A stretch of DNA of 64,000 nucleotides from Kitasatospora sp. SolWspMP-SS2h (GTDB taxonomy: Bacteria > Actinomycetota > Actinomycetes > Streptomycetales > Streptomycetaceae), in the NCBI RefSeq assembly GCF_003259315.1, contig NZ_QLLT01000013.1:168904-232903 (forward strand). The letters are read 5' to 3'. The translations under genes and the position numbers were made by a program. The notes beneath the pieces are model-generated. The model was not told where the DNA came from, ran no database searches, and saw only the letters and a program-made list of their open reading frames with translations. Below are positions 26,160-35,200 of this stretch, one piece after another; the stretch's first letter is position 1, and each line of letters starts with the position of its first letter.

Positions 26160-26852
26160 GTGCCGATCGACCTCGCCGAGGCCTTGGCCGCCCATCCGTA
26201 CCCGGGCCGGGGCGTGCTGCGCTGCCGCACCGCCGACGGCGCGTCGGCGGCCGCCTACTTCCTGACCGGCCGCAGCCCCGCCTCCCGGGCCCGCGCGCTG
26301 CGCCCGGGCCCGGACGGCACGCTGGCCGTCGCCCCGACCGACGTCCGCGCGCACGACGACCTGCGGCACTATCCGGCGGTGCGGCGCGGCGGCGGACGGG
26401 TGGTGTACGGCAACGGCGAGCAGGTGGCCACGGTCGCGGACCGGCTGGACGCGGGGCTGTCCCCGCTGGAGGCGCTGGACGGCCTGGACTACGAGCCGGA
26501 CCCGCCGGTCTTCACCCCGCGCCTGACGGTGGTCGCGGACGTCCGACCGGACGGCCCGACCTGGTTCGGCGCGGCCCGGCGCGGTAGCGCCGCCCGCACC
26601 GCCACCGACCGCCTCTTCCTGCGGCTGGACGCCCTGCCGCCCGGCGAGGGCGTCCTCCTGACGACCTACCGGGGCGCCCCGTCCGCCCCCGCCACCGGCG
26701 CCCCCTACCTGGAGGTGTCCACTCCGTACCCGGACGCCGCCGCCCTGCTCGACCGCCTCTGGTCCGCCCTGCCGCCCGCGTACCGGGTGGCCGCCGCGGT
26801 CTTCGACCCGGCCGCCTTCCCGGAGGTCCTGCTGCGGCACGCCGCGGACTAA
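26160..26852 (+). CDS. PurO-like IMP cyclohydrolase
   Basis: 230 residues. GTG at 26160 follows GAAGGG; a longer start lacks a site. The protein begins LAAHPYPGRGVLRCRT and continues ASAAAYFLTGRSPASRAR. This resembles archaeal-type IMP cyclohydrolase PurO (GRGI... and the ...GRS..SRNR pattern). PurO closes the purine ring of FAICAR to form IMP, a step normally done by PurH in bacteria. Whether it still does so here is unknown; many bacterial homologues are uncharacterised. A TTYRGAPSAP stretch lies later. Stand-alone gene with no purine genes nearby. Confidence 0.65.
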   Translation: MPIDLAEALAAHPYPGRGVLRCRTADGASAAAYFLTGRSPASRARALRPGPDGTLAVAPTDVRAHDDLRHYPAVRRGGGRVVYGNGEQVATVADRLDAGLSPLEALDGLDYEPDPPVFTPRLTVVADVRPDGPTWFGAARRGSAARTATDRLFLRLDALPPGEGVLLTTYRGAPSAPATGAPYLEVSTPYPDAAALLDRLWSALPPAYRVAAAVFDPAAFPEVLLRHAAD

Positions 26853-26936
26853 TCCGAGGGGAACTCCGGCGCGCCGCACGGCTGTTGGCCGGAGGAACGC
26901 TGGACGAACGGCGAGTCGGCCGCTCACGATGGCGGT

Positions 26937-27584
26937 ATGTCGGAGAGTGGTCGAACGGAAGAGCCGCCGGAGGCGGGGAGCGGGCGCCGGGCGCTCGACT
27001 GGGGGGCGGTGGCGGCCCTGTCGGGGGTGGTGGCGGCACTGGTGGCGCTGGTGGCGTACCTGCTGCCGCCGGACGCGCCCCGTCCCGCGCCGAGCCCGCC
27101 GCCCGTTCCGGTGGCGCGGTCCTCGCCGGAGCGGACGTCGGCGCGTCCGCACAGCCCCGCGCCGACGCCCACGCCCGGGCCGGCCGGGTCACCGGAAGCG
27201 GAGCCGGAGCCGGAGCCGGATTCCGCGCCGGAGCCGGATCCCGCGCCGGGGTCCTCGCGGACGGCCGACGTCCCGGTCCCGCTGCCCGCGGTGGTGCCGG
27301 CGGGGTGCCGGGAGGCGTCGGCGGCGGTGGCCGCGTACCGGCGTGACCAGGGGTCGACCCGGGGCGCGCAGGCGGACGCGGCGAACCTCGCCTACCAGGG
27401 GCTGATGCGGGCGGGCACCGACGCGGACCCGCCGGTGCGGCCGACGGTCGTGCGGCTGGCGCAGGAGTTCCAGGAGTTGGGCTTCCGGCTGAGCGGCATG
27501 GTGCTGGCGGACCCGAACGAGGTGGTCGCCGACATCAACGCCGACCTGCCGGTCCTGGACCGGCAGTGCGCGGGCGGCTCCTGA
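26937..27584 (+). CDS. membrane-anchored Pro/Glu-rich protein of unknown function
   Basis: 215 residues. A short cytoplasmic N-terminus is followed by one hydrophobic helix (about 21-44: WGAVAALSGVVAALVALVAYLL). Next comes an extended Pro/Ser/Glu linker with PEPEPDP repeats (about 48-112), then a small globular C-terminal domain (about 115-215) with two cysteines (CREAS and DRQCAGG). The C-terminal domain would face outside. I do not recognise it. It ends before a very strong terminator. Confidence 0.7.
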   Translation: MSESGRTEEPPEAGSGRRALDWGAVAALSGVVAALVALVAYLLPPDAPRPAPSPPPVPVARSSPERTSARPHSPAPTPTPGPAGSPEAEPEPEPDSAPEPDPAPGSSRTADVPVPLPAVVPAGCREASAAVAAYRRDQGSTRGAQADAANLAYQGLMRAGTDADPPVRPTVVRLAQEFQELGFRLSGMVLADPNEVVADINADLPVLDRQCAGGS

Positions 27585-27619
27585 CCCCCGGCCGCCGATG
27601 CCGCCGACGACCACGCGCG

Positions 27620-27660
27620 GCCGCCCGCCCGCCCGCACGGTGTGCGGGCGGGCGGGCGGC
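27620..27660. terminator. perfect 19-bp terminator hairpin
   Basis: Arms 27620-27638 and 27642-27660 are perfectly complementary with a 3-nt loop. It lies between the convergent anchored-protein and FAD-oxidase genes. Confidence 0.85.
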
Positions 27661-27680
27661 AGCGGTGGCGGCGGCCGGGG

Positions 27681-29072
27681 TCAGCTGTCGAAGCCGAGGC
27701 CGAGCCTGTCCATGGTCTTGAGCCACAGGTTGCGGCGGCCGGCGTTGCGGTCGGCGCGGTCCAGGGACCACTTGGTGATGCCGATGCCGGCCCAGCGGAC
27801 CGGCTCGGGCGGGAAGGGCAGCGGCTTGCGGCGGACCATCTCCAGCGCGGTGCGCTCGGTGGGCTTCCCGGCCAGCAGGTCGAGCATCACCTCGGCGCCG
27901 AAGCGGGTGGCGCCGACGCCGAGGCCGGTGTAGCCCGCGGCGAGGGCGACCTTGCCGTGGTAGGCGGTGTCGAAGAAGGCGGAGAACCGGGTGCAGGTGT
28001 CGATCGCGCCGCCCCAGGCGTGGGTGAAGCGCAGGCCCTCCAGCTGGGGGAAGGTCTGGAAGAAGTGCCGGGCGAGGGTCTGGTAGGTCTGCGGCCGCTG
28101 GTCGTACTCGGTGCGGACCTTGGCCCCGTAGTGGTAGATCGCGTCGTAGCCGCCCCACAGGATCCGGTTGTCGGCGGACAGCCGGTAGTAGTGGAACTGG
28201 TTGGCGCTGTCGCCGATGCCCTGCCGGCCCTGCCAGCCGATCGCGGCGAGCTGCTCGTCGTCGAGCGGTTCGGTCATCAGCGCGTAGTCGTACACCGGCA
28301 CGGTGTAGGGGCGGATCCGCTTGACCAGCGAGGGGAAGACGTTGGTGCCGAGGGCGACCTGGCGGGCGAAGACCCGGCCGTAGGGGGTGCGCACGGCCAT
28401 GCCGGAGCCGGACTCGGCGATGTCGAGTGCCTTGGTGTGCTCGAAGACCCGCACGCCGAGCTGCTCGCAGGCCCGCTTGAGGCCCCAGGCGAGCTTGGCG
28501 GGGTGGAGCATCGCCACGCCGTCCTTGTCCCAGAGCGCGCCGAGGTAGGTCGGCGAGTCGACCTGGGCGCGGACGGCGTCGGCGTCCAGGAGTTCGTAGT
28601 CGCCGTACTCCTTGGCGAGTTCGTACAGTTCGGCGAGTTCCTCGACCTGGTGCGGCTCGGTGGCGACGTCGAGTTCGCCGGTGCGCTCCCAGTCGCAGTC
28701 GATCCCGTACGTGGACACCGCGTCCTCGATGGAGCTCAGGTTGCGGGCGCCGAGCTGTTCGAGCGCGGCCAGCTCGTCGGGCCAGCGCTCCAGGCCGTTG
28801 CCGAGGCCGTGGGTGAGGCTGGCGGCGCAGAAGCCGCCGTTGCGGCCGGAGGCGGCCCAGCCGGTCTGCTCGGCCTCGATCAGGACCACGTCGCGCCCGG
28901 GGTCCCGCTCCTTGGCGATCAGGGCCGTCCACAGGCCGCTGTAGCCGCCGCCGACGACCAGCAGGTCGCAGCGGACGTCGCCGGTGAGGGCGGAGTTGGC
29001 GGCGGGTCGGCCCGGGTCCTCCAGCCAGAACGGGGTGGGTTTGGCGTCCCGCAGGGCGTGCACGGGGTCCAT
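27681..29072 (-). CDS. FAD-dependent amine/amino acid oxidoreductase (PuuB/DAO family)
   Basis: 463 residues. The dinucleotide-binding motif VGGGYSGLW lies near residue 40, followed by SGRNGGFC, the pattern of the gamma-glutamylputrescine oxidase and glycine/D-amino acid oxidase family. GYTGLGVGATRFGAE near the end is the second FAD contact. It is downstream of an amino acid permease and a cupin in the same direction. Together they look like an uptake-and-oxidation operon for an amine, amino acid or polyamine conjugate. Cytoplasmic. The exact substrate is not deducible. Confidence 0.85.
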   Translation of the reverse strand: MDPVHALRDAKPTPFWLEDPGRPAANSALTGDVRCDLLVVGGGYSGLWTALIAKERDPGRDVVLIEAEQTGWAASGRNGGFCAASLTHGLGNGLERWPDELAALEQLGARNLSSIEDAVSTYGIDCDWERTGELDVATEPHQVEELAELYELAKEYGDYELLDADAVRAQVDSPTYLGALWDKDGVAMLHPAKLAWGLKRACEQLGVRVFEHTKALDIAESGSGMAVRTPYGRVFARQVALGTNVFPSLVKRIRPYTVPVYDYALMTEPLDDEQLAAIGWQGRQGIGDSANQFHYYRLSADNRILWGGYDAIYHYGAKVRTEYDQRPQTYQTLARHFFQTFPQLEGLRFTHAWGGAIDTCTRFSAFFDTAYHGKVALAAGYTGLGVGATRFGAEVMLDLLAGKPTERTALEMVRRKPLPFPPEPVRWAGIGITKWSLDRADRNAGRRNLWLKTMDRLGLGFDS

Positions 29073-29141
29073 GCTCTCGGTTCCTTGCCTCGGGGGTGCG
29101 GCCCGGCCGTGGGGGCGGCCGGGCCGTCGGGTGTGTCCGGG

Positions 29142-29516
29142 TTATCGGTCCTCGCCCTCGGCCGCCTCCGGGCCGAGGTTGACGGTGTAGACCTTGCGGA
29201 GCGTCTCGTGGACGGTCCAGGTGGTGCGGTCGCCCTCGCGGAGCACGGCGAGGTCGCCGGGGCCGAGCTCCAGGACGGGGCCGTCCTGGAAGGCGACGGT
29301 GGCCCGGCCGCTGAGCACGACGAACATCTCGTCGGCCTCGGTGTCGGTGACCACGCCGGGGGTGATCTGCCAGATCCCCCGGATCTGGCGCCCGTCGGCG
29401 GACTCCCAGACGACCTTGCCGGTGACCTCGGGCGTGCCGGAGACGACCTGCTCGGGGTCGAGCGGCTCGGGCTCCAGTTCGGCGTCCGGGACGTGCAGGG
29501 CGAAGCTGTTGATCAT
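29142..29516 (-). CDS. single-domain cupin, operon partner of the permease
   Basis: 124 residues, a single cupin barrel: TPGVVTDTEADEMFVVLSGRATV followed by LELGPGDLAVLREGDRTTWTVHE. The first cupin motif has an acidic E-x-D-E-M in place of the usual HxH, so metal binding may be altered. This form is common in cupins next to glutamylpolyamine-type oxidoreductases. Its ATG overlaps the permease stop by 4 nt and it precedes the FAD oxidase by 69 nt. Role inferred as accessory in the same catabolic route. Confidence 0.8.
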   Translation of the reverse strand: MINSFALHVPDAELEPEPLDPEQVVSGTPEVTGKVVWESADGRQIRGIWQITPGVVTDTEADEMFVVLSGRATVAFQDGPVLELGPGDLAVLREGDRTTWTVHETLRKVYTVNLGPEAAEGEDR

Positions 29517-31051
29517 GCCTCGACGCTATCCGTTCCGGTGCCGGTGGCGGCCCTGTCACTGTGTGCCGAGTCCGGCCGCCACTCTGACAGCCCGTACGCC
29601 TTGGTCCCGGCCGCGGCGATCGCGACGGCCCGTTCGGCGTCGGCCTTCTGCCGGGCGGCCTTGCGGGCGGCGAGCAGCGGGTAGAGCAGCAGGGAGGCGC
29701 CGACCACGATCAGGCAGTAGACGACGGCCCTGGTCCCCTCCTCGTTGTACTGCTCGATGGCGGCCCAGGCGCTGACGGCGGTCAGGCAGACGGTGATCAG
29801 GCCGATGCTCCACCAGCCGCCGGGGATCTTGTAGGGGCGCTCCAGCTCGGGCTCGCGGACCCGCAGCGCGATCAGCGCGGCGACCTCCAGCAGGATGCCG
29901 ATGTTGGTGAGGAAGACGTCGAAGATCACCAGGTTGGCGAAGCTGGAGAAGCAGAACAGCGCGTAGATGACGGAGGAGCCGATGATCGAGGCGATCGGCA
30001 TCTTGTAGCGCTTGCTCTCCTTGGAGACCCACTTGGGCAGGTAGCCGTCGTGCGAGAGCGAGGAGGGCAGCCGGGAGTAGGAGGCGAGCAGCGCGGAGAA
30101 CATCGCGACCGAGGCGAACAGGCCGCCGATGGTGACGGTGTACTGGAGCCAGGGGCCGGCCAGTTCGCCGGCGATGTCGGAGAACGAGCCGTCCTCCCAC
30201 TTCCGCCAGCCGTCGTCGCCGTCCGCGCCGACCGCGAGGGCGGCCAGCGAGGGCAGCAGGTAGCCGACGATGATCAGCAGGACGGACCAGAACAGCGCCT
30301 TGGGCAGGTGCTTCTTCGGGTTCTCCATCTCGCCGGCCACGGTGGAGACCGAGTCCCAGCCCGAGTAGTTCCACATCACGATGAACAGGCCGGAGCCGAA
30401 GGCGTTCCAGGTGGACTGGCCCTGCTCGGCGGTCATCGAGGAGACCGGGTTGGTGCCGTCGGTGATCAGGTGCCAGCCGCCGATCGCGGTGAGGATCAGC
30501 ATCGGGGTCAGGCAGATGATCGCGAACGCCACCGAGGAGTCGCCGACCCAGCCCGCGCCCATCAGGTTCAGCAGCGTGAAGACCACGATGACGCCGACGC
30601 AGATCACCCAGTTCAGGTCGACCTGGACGCCCAGCAGCTCGAACAGCACGTGCTTGCCGGGGGCGACGGCGCTGATCAGGCTCGACAGGTACGAGGTGAA
30701 CATCACCGGGTAGAGCGCCATGTCCACGAAGCTGCACACCCACTGCAGCACGCCCTGCTGGAAGGCCCAGAACCGGCCGAGACCGCGCTTGACCCAGTGG
30801 TAGTAGCCGCCCTCGACGGGGATGGCGGTGCCGAGCTCGGCGCAGACCAGGGCGTGCGGCACGCTGTAGATCAGCGGGGCGACCAGGATCAGCAGGATGC
30901 CCATGCCGGGGCCCGAGGTCGAGAACAGCGGCTCGATGCCGTAGGCGCCGCCGGAGACGCTGAAGAAGATCAGCGCGACCAGCGGGACCAGGCTCACGCG
31001 CTTGGGCGTCGCCCACCGGTTCTCCGGCGGGGCCACGGGGATGGCGGTCAT
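29513..31051 (-). CDS. APC family amino acid/amine permease
   Basis: 512 residues. ATG 31051 follows AAGGTGA; a 52-codon upstream extension is Cys/Pro-rich and not credible. About 12 membrane helices, with the family start FFSVSGGAYGIEPLF, ELGTAIPVEGGYYHWV in helix 3 and NYSGWDSVSTVAGEMENPKK in the middle. These are typical of amino acid/polyamine/organocation permeases. First gene of an operon with a cupin and an FAD oxidase. Upstream (31140-31170) an inverted TGTCAG/CTGACA pair separated by 16 nt could serve as operator. Confidence 0.9.
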   Translation of the reverse strand: MTAIPVAPPENRWATPKRVSLVPLVALIFFSVSGGAYGIEPLFSTSGPGMGILLILVAPLIYSVPHALVCAELGTAIPVEGGYYHWVKRGLGRFWAFQQGVLQWVCSFVDMALYPVMFTSYLSSLISAVAPGKHVLFELLGVQVDLNWVICVGVIVVFTLLNLMGAGWVGDSSVAFAIICLTPMLILTAIGGWHLITDGTNPVSSMTAEQGQSTWNAFGSGLFIVMWNYSGWDSVSTVAGEMENPKKHLPKALFWSVLLIIVGYLLPSLAALAVGADGDDGWRKWEDGSFSDIAGELAGPWLQYTVTIGGLFASVAMFSALLASYSRLPSSLSHDGYLPKWVSKESKRYKMPIASIIGSSVIYALFCFSSFANLVIFDVFLTNIGILLEVAALIALRVREPELERPYKIPGGWWSIGLITVCLTAVSAWAAIEQYNEEGTRAVVYCLIVVGASLLLYPLLAARKAARQKADAERAVAIAAAGTKAYGLSEWRPDSAHSDRAATGTGTDSVEA

Positions 31052-31178
31052 TTTCACCTTGACAATCGGGTGTCGGCACGGATGCGTGGGGGTTGAGGTG
31101 CACGAGTCTTGTCGTCCCGTTGACGTAGGGCAATCATTCAATCTGTCAGCCGTCTTGTTGCCCCTCTGACACAGTGCA

Positions 31179-31204
31179 GGCCCCGCCGACGGATCGGCGG
31201 GGCC
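31179..31204 (-). terminator. terminator of the esterase gene
   Basis: An 11-bp perfect stem (31179-31189 with 31194-31204) and 4-nt loop, 47 nt after the esterase stop. Confidence 0.7.
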
Positions 31205-31250
31205 CACATCGTGCCAGGTCAGACGGTTCTCATCCGTGGCCGGGCGGGTT

Positions 31251-32591
31251 TCAGGCGCTGCAGCCGGTGTCGGCGACCACGTAGTAACCGGCCGAGGTCT
31301 CCTTCAGCGTGTGCGTGACGAACAGGTTCCACAGCCCCATGTTCTGGTTCGACCCGTTCGCGTACGCGTACCCGCCGCTCTGGTGCGCCCGGCCCGCGGC
31401 GACCTGGTTGTAGTTGTTGTCCGTCCAGCACCCCAGCGGCCGGGTCGACGGGGACGCGGAGGGCGAGGGCGAGGAGGACGGCGAGGACGACGGGGACGCG
31501 GACGGCGACGGCGAACCGGACGGGGACGGGGACGCGGAGGCGCCGTCCAGGCCCCAGAACAGGCCGGTGTAGTACGAGGAGCAGATGGTGTTCAGGAAGT
31601 ACGCCCCGCTCTGCCCGCAGTTCGCCGTGCCGCTGCCGGGGCTGACCGGCAGGCCGTGGCCCATGCCGGAGACGCTGTACAGCTGGACGGCGGGCCGGCC
31701 CGCGCCGTCGTTGTAGACGCTGAGGGTGGTGTTGCCGGGCAGCGACTGGGTCGCGGAGGCGCTCTGCCCGATGCCCCACACGTTGGTCCACTGGTCGCGC
31801 AGCTCGGTGGCGTTGACCGGGGCGACGGTGGTGTCGGAGCTGCCGTGCCAGATCGCCACCCGCGGCCACGGGCCGGTGTAGCCGGGGTAGGAGGCGCGGA
31901 CCTTGTCGCCCCACTGGGCGGGCGTCAGGTTCTGGTTGGAGTTCTGGCAGCCGGAGGCGGCGGCCTGGGTGGTGGCGCACTGCGCGGGCAGGCCGGAGGC
32001 GATCGAGCCGCCCGCGAACACGTCCGGGTAGTCGGCGAGCAGGTCGGCGGCCATGCCGGCGCCCGCGGACAGGCCGGTCACGTACACCCGGGACGGGTTG
32101 CTGCCGTACAGCGCGACGGCCTTGTCGACCATCTGCTTGACCGACAGCGCCTCGCCCTTGCCGCGGGTGTCCTTGCCGCTGTCGAACCAGGAGAAGCAGG
32201 ACAGCGCGTTGTTGGAGGAGCCGGTCTGCGGGAAGACCACCGCGAAGCCCCAGCGGTCGGCGAGCTGCGCCCAGCCGGAGTTGTTGTAGTAGTCGGTGGC
32301 GGTCTGGGTGCAGCCGTGCAGCGCCACCACCAGCGGCTTCCCGGTGGGCAGCGCGGTCGGGACGTAGCTGTACATCGCCAGGTTGCCGGGGTTGGTGCCG
32401 AAGCCGGTGACCTGCCCGAGCCCGGCCGCGGACGCCTGCGGCGCCCCGGTGAGCAGCCCGCCGGCGATCAGCGCGCCCGCCAGCGCCGCGCCCGCCCAGC
32501 GCCCGAGGCCCGCGCGCCGCCCGGGCCGCCCCGGGTCCGCCGCCGTCCGCCGTCCTGCCCGTACCAGTCCTGTCAGTCCTGCCAGTGCCAT
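31251..32591 (-). CDS. secreted PHB depolymerase-family esterase
   Basis: 446 residues from ATG 32591. Long twin-Arg-containing signal region ends near ASA-AGL (residue 56). The catalytic domain has the oxyanion region LVVALHGCTQT and the nucleophile Ser175 in GLSAGAGM. A His follows in SGMGHGLPV. This is the esterase PHB depolymerase pattern shared with feruloyl/acetylxylan esterases. A Ser/Pro repeat linker (SPSPSASP type) connects to a C-terminal module starting CWTDNNYNQVAAGRAHQSGG, probably a substrate-binding domain. Secreted; the substrate may be polyhydroxyalkanoate or an esterified plant polymer. Confidence 0.85.
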   Translation of the reverse strand: MALAGLTGLVRAGRRTAADPGRPGRRAGLGRWAGAALAGALIAGGLLTGAPQASAAGLGQVTGFGTNPGNLAMYSYVPTALPTGKPLVVALHGCTQTATDYYNNSGWAQLADRWGFAVVFPQTGSSNNALSCFSWFDSGKDTRGKGEALSVKQMVDKAVALYGSNPSRVYVTGLSAGAGMAADLLADYPDVFAGGSIASGLPAQCATTQAAASGCQNSNQNLTPAQWGDKVRASYPGYTGPWPRVAIWHGSSDTTVAPVNATELRDQWTNVWGIGQSASATQSLPGNTTLSVYNDGAGRPAVQLYSVSGMGHGLPVSPGSGTANCGQSGAYFLNTICSSYYTGLFWGLDGASASPSPSGSPSPSASPSSSPSSSPSPSASPSTRPLGCWTDNNYNQVAAGRAHQSGGYAYANGSNQNMGLWNLFVTHTLKETSAGYYVVADTGCSA

Positions 32592-32818
32592 GTGGGGGCT
32601 CCGCTCTCCTCGGGTGCTCGCGTGCCGGGTGGGGGTGGCCGAGCACCGTTCGCGGTGAATCATCGGCGCGGGTCCGGCGGCGGCCCATGGGGCGGTGCAC
32701 CACCGGCGGGGCCCGGGGCATGGCGGCGGCGACCATTGAACGGGCGCCCGACGATGATCACGCGCCCGCCCGCGCCTCCCACACCGGGGCGGCCCGCGCG
32801 GGTAGCGTGCACCGGGTC

Positions 32819-33955
32819 ATGCCCACCATCACCGACGACTCCGACTCCGCCCGGTCCCGTCCGATGCTCGGCACGGTCGTCCGGCTGTCGCCGTTCCTGC
32901 TGATCGCGCTGTCGGCGGCGGCGGACGCCGAGACCCCGGCCGGGCAGCGCTACGACCGGTTCGTGGTGGCGGCGCCCGCCCTCGCGGCGGCGACCTGGGG
33001 CCCGCTGGGGACGCTGCTGATCGGCCTGCTCGCGGTGGTCGCCGAGGTGGTGCTGGCGCTGATCCGGGACGACCGGGTCGGCGCGGCGGCGGCCTCGGTG
33101 ATCGCCGCCACCGTCACGGTCACCCTGGCCGCCTCGTACACCTCCGGGATGCGGGTGCGCCGCGAACGCGACCTGGCGCTGGTGCGCTCGGTGGCGCGGA
33201 CCGCCCAGCAGGTGGTGCTGCGCCCGCTGCCGGACCGGCTGAACGACGTCGACCTGGCGCTGTACTACAGCGCGGCGGCGGAGCAGGCGCAGATCGGCGG
33301 CGACCTGTACGAGGCGGTGCGCACGCCGTTCGGGGTGCGGATCATCCTGGGCGACGTGCAGGGCAAGGGCCTGCCCGCGGTGGAGATGGCGGCGGCGCTG
33401 CTCGGCTCGTTCCGGGAGGCCGCGTACGACGCGAAGGACCTGCCCGCGCTGGCCCGCCGGTTGGAGACCGGCCTACAGCGGTACGCCGAACGGGCCTCCT
33501 CGCCGGACGCGGCGGAGCGGTTCGCCACCGCCCTGCTGCTGGAGATCCCGGCCGACCGGCCGGAGGCGCACCTGCTGAACTGCGGCCACCCGCCGCCGGT
33601 GCTGCTGCGGGCGGACGGCGCGGTGCTGCCGGTCGAGCCGGAGGTGCCGCTGCCGCCGCTGAACCTGTCGGCGCTGCTGGCCAGCGACTACCGGGCCCGC
33701 ACCCTGCCGTTCGGGCCGGGCGACCGGGTGCTGCTGTACACCGACGGCGTCAGCGAGAGCCGGGACCGGCGCGGCGAGTTCTACCCGCTGACCGAACGGC
33801 TGGCCCGCTGGAGCGCCGAACCGGGCCCGGTGCTGCTGGAGCACCTCCGCGGCGACCTGCGCCGCTACGCGGGCGGCCCGGCCGACGACGACGTGGCCGC
33901 CCTGCTGGCCACCCGGCTGCCCCCGCCCGCCGGCACGGCCGTCCCGGACGCCTGA
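32819..33955 (+). CDS. membrane PP2C/SpoIIE-type serine phosphatase
   Basis: 378 residues, ATG 32819. Three hydrophobic helices occupy about 20-110. The C-terminal PP2C-like (SpoIIE/RsbU) domain has GGDLYEA, the metal-binding GDVQGKGLPA, NCGHPPPVLL and LLYTDGVSESRD with conserved aspartates. Such proteins dephosphorylate anti-anti-sigma factors and so help to control alternative sigma factors. No sensor domain is fused apart from the membrane part, and no anti-sigma genes are adjacent. Confidence 0.87.
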   Translation: MPTITDDSDSARSRPMLGTVVRLSPFLLIALSAAADAETPAGQRYDRFVVAAPALAAATWGPLGTLLIGLLAVVAEVVLALIRDDRVGAAAASVIAATVTVTLAASYTSGMRVRRERDLALVRSVARTAQQVVLRPLPDRLNDVDLALYYSAAAEQAQIGGDLYEAVRTPFGVRIILGDVQGKGLPAVEMAAALLGSFREAAYDAKDLPALARRLETGLQRYAERASSPDAAERFATALLLEIPADRPEAHLLNCGHPPPVLLRADGAVLPVEPEVPLPPLNLSALLASDYRARTLPFGPGDRVLLYTDGVSESRDRRGEFYPLTERLARWSAEPGPVLLEHLRGDLRRYAGGPADDDVAALLATRLPPPAGTAVPDA

Positions 33956-33982
33956 CCGCCGCCCGTCGGGGCCGCGACCGCC

Positions 33983-34002
33983 GCCGGCGCCCGAGCGCCG
34001 GC
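33983..34002 (+). terminator. short hairpin after the phosphatase gene
   Basis: GCCGGCGC/GCGCCGGC, 8-bp stem with a CCGA loop, 28 nt after the stop. Confidence 0.5.
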
Positions 34003-34090
34003 CGTGGCCTCAAGCCCCCGGTCCGGTCCGCAACCGGCGGGCGGTACCCTCTGGGCTCTGTCGCTGACGCCGTTGTCGAAGGAGCCGCCG

Positions 34091-35158
34091 GTGTCCGAGA
34101 ACCCCGTGAACCCCGTGCATCCCGTGAATCCCGTGGATTCCGCGCATCCCGCGCCGCCGCTGCGGATCGCCGTGTTCGGGGCGGGCAGCATCGGCTGCCG
34201 GCTGGGCGGGGCGCTGGCCGCCCGGGCCGACGTGACGCTGATCGGGCGGCCCGCCGCGATGGCCGAGCTGGAGCGGGTGGGGCTGACCCTGACCGGGCCG
34301 GGCGACCGCCGGCTGCACGCCCGGCCGCGCACCGCCACCGACGCCTCGGCCGCGGCGGGCGCCGACTACGTGCTGGTGACCGTCAAGTCTGCGGACACCG
34401 CGGCCGCGGCCCGGCTGCTCGACCCGCACCTGGACGGCCGGACCACCGTGGTCAGCTTCCAGAACGGCCTGCACAACGCGCGGGTGCTGCGCGAGGCGCT
34501 GCCCGGCCGGACGGTGCTGGCCGGGATGGTGCCGTACAACGTGGTGCGGACCGGTCCGGCCTCGTTCCACCAGGGCACCGGCGGGCAGCTGATGCTCGAA
34601 CGGGCGGACGCCGCCCGGCGGTTCGCGGCGGTGGCGGGGTCGGCCGGGCTGCCGGTGGGGCTGCGCGCGGACATGCCGCGGGTGCAGGCCGCGAAGCTGC
34701 TGATGAACCTCAACAACGCCGTCAACGCGCTCTCCGGCCGGCCGCTGCGCGAGCAGCTCGGCAGCCGCCCGTACCGGCTGGTGCTCGCCCGCTGCCAGCG
34801 CGAGGCGCTGGCGGTGTTCGCGGCGGCGGGGCTGTCCCCGGCCCGGTTGACGCCCGTCCCGCCGGAGTGGATGCCGTCCGTCCTGGGCCTGCCGGACGCG
34901 GTGTTCCGCCGGGTCGCGGCGGCGAGCCTGCGGGTGGACGCGCGGGCCCGCTCCTCGATGTGGGAGGACCTCCAGCGCGGCCGTCCCACCGAGGTGGACG
35001 AGCTCCAGGGCGAGGTCGTCGCGCTGGCCGGGCGCCACCGGCTGCCGGCCCCCGCCAACCGGTGCCTGCTCGATCTGGTGCACGCGGCCGAGGCCGCCGG
35101 TACGCCGCCCGCATGGTCCGGTGCCGAACTGCTCGCGGCCCTGGACGCGCTGCCGTAG
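34091..35158 (+). CDS. 2-dehydropantoate 2-reductase (ApbA/PanE family)
   Basis: 355 residues. GTG 34091 is preceded by GAAGGAG. After an unusual N-terminal tail of NPV/HPV repeats, the Rossmann motif GAGSIG sits at 30-35, followed by LVTVKSADT and SFQNGLHN. In the C-terminal domain AAKLLMNLNNAVNALSG carries the family Lys and Asn. The enzyme reduces ketopantoate to pantoate with NADPH for coenzyme A synthesis; paralogues outside pan operons may act on other keto acids. Slightly longer than usual because of the N-terminal repeats. Confidence 0.85.
   Translation: MSENPVNPVHPVNPVDSAHPAPPLRIAVFGAGSIGCRLGGALAARADVTLIGRPAAMAELERVGLTLTGPGDRRLHARPRTATDASAAAGADYVLVTVKSADTAAAARLLDPHLDGRTTVVSFQNGLHNARVLREALPGRTVLAGMVPYNVVRTGPASFHQGTGGQLMLERADAARRFAAVAGSAGLPVGLRADMPRVQAAKLLMNLNNAVNALSGRPLREQLGSRPYRLVLARCQREALAVFAAAGLSPARLTPVPPEWMPSVLGLPDAVFRRVAAASLRVDARARSSMWEDLQRGRPTEVDELQGEVVALAGRHRLPAPANRCLLDLVHAAEAAGTPPAWSGAELLAALDALP
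34100..34153 (+). repeat. six 9-nt repeats at the start of the reductase gene
   Basis: Units of the type AACCCCGTG (34100-34108, 34109-34117) and diverged copies CATCCCGTG, AATCCCGTG, GATTCCGCG and CATCCCGCG encode NPVNPVHPVNPVDSAHP. In frame, so only the length of the N-terminal tail changes. Confidence 0.85.
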
Positions 35159-35200
35159 TCTCGTCTCCCCCCTTCCCACCCAAGGGAGTTGACCGCCGCC

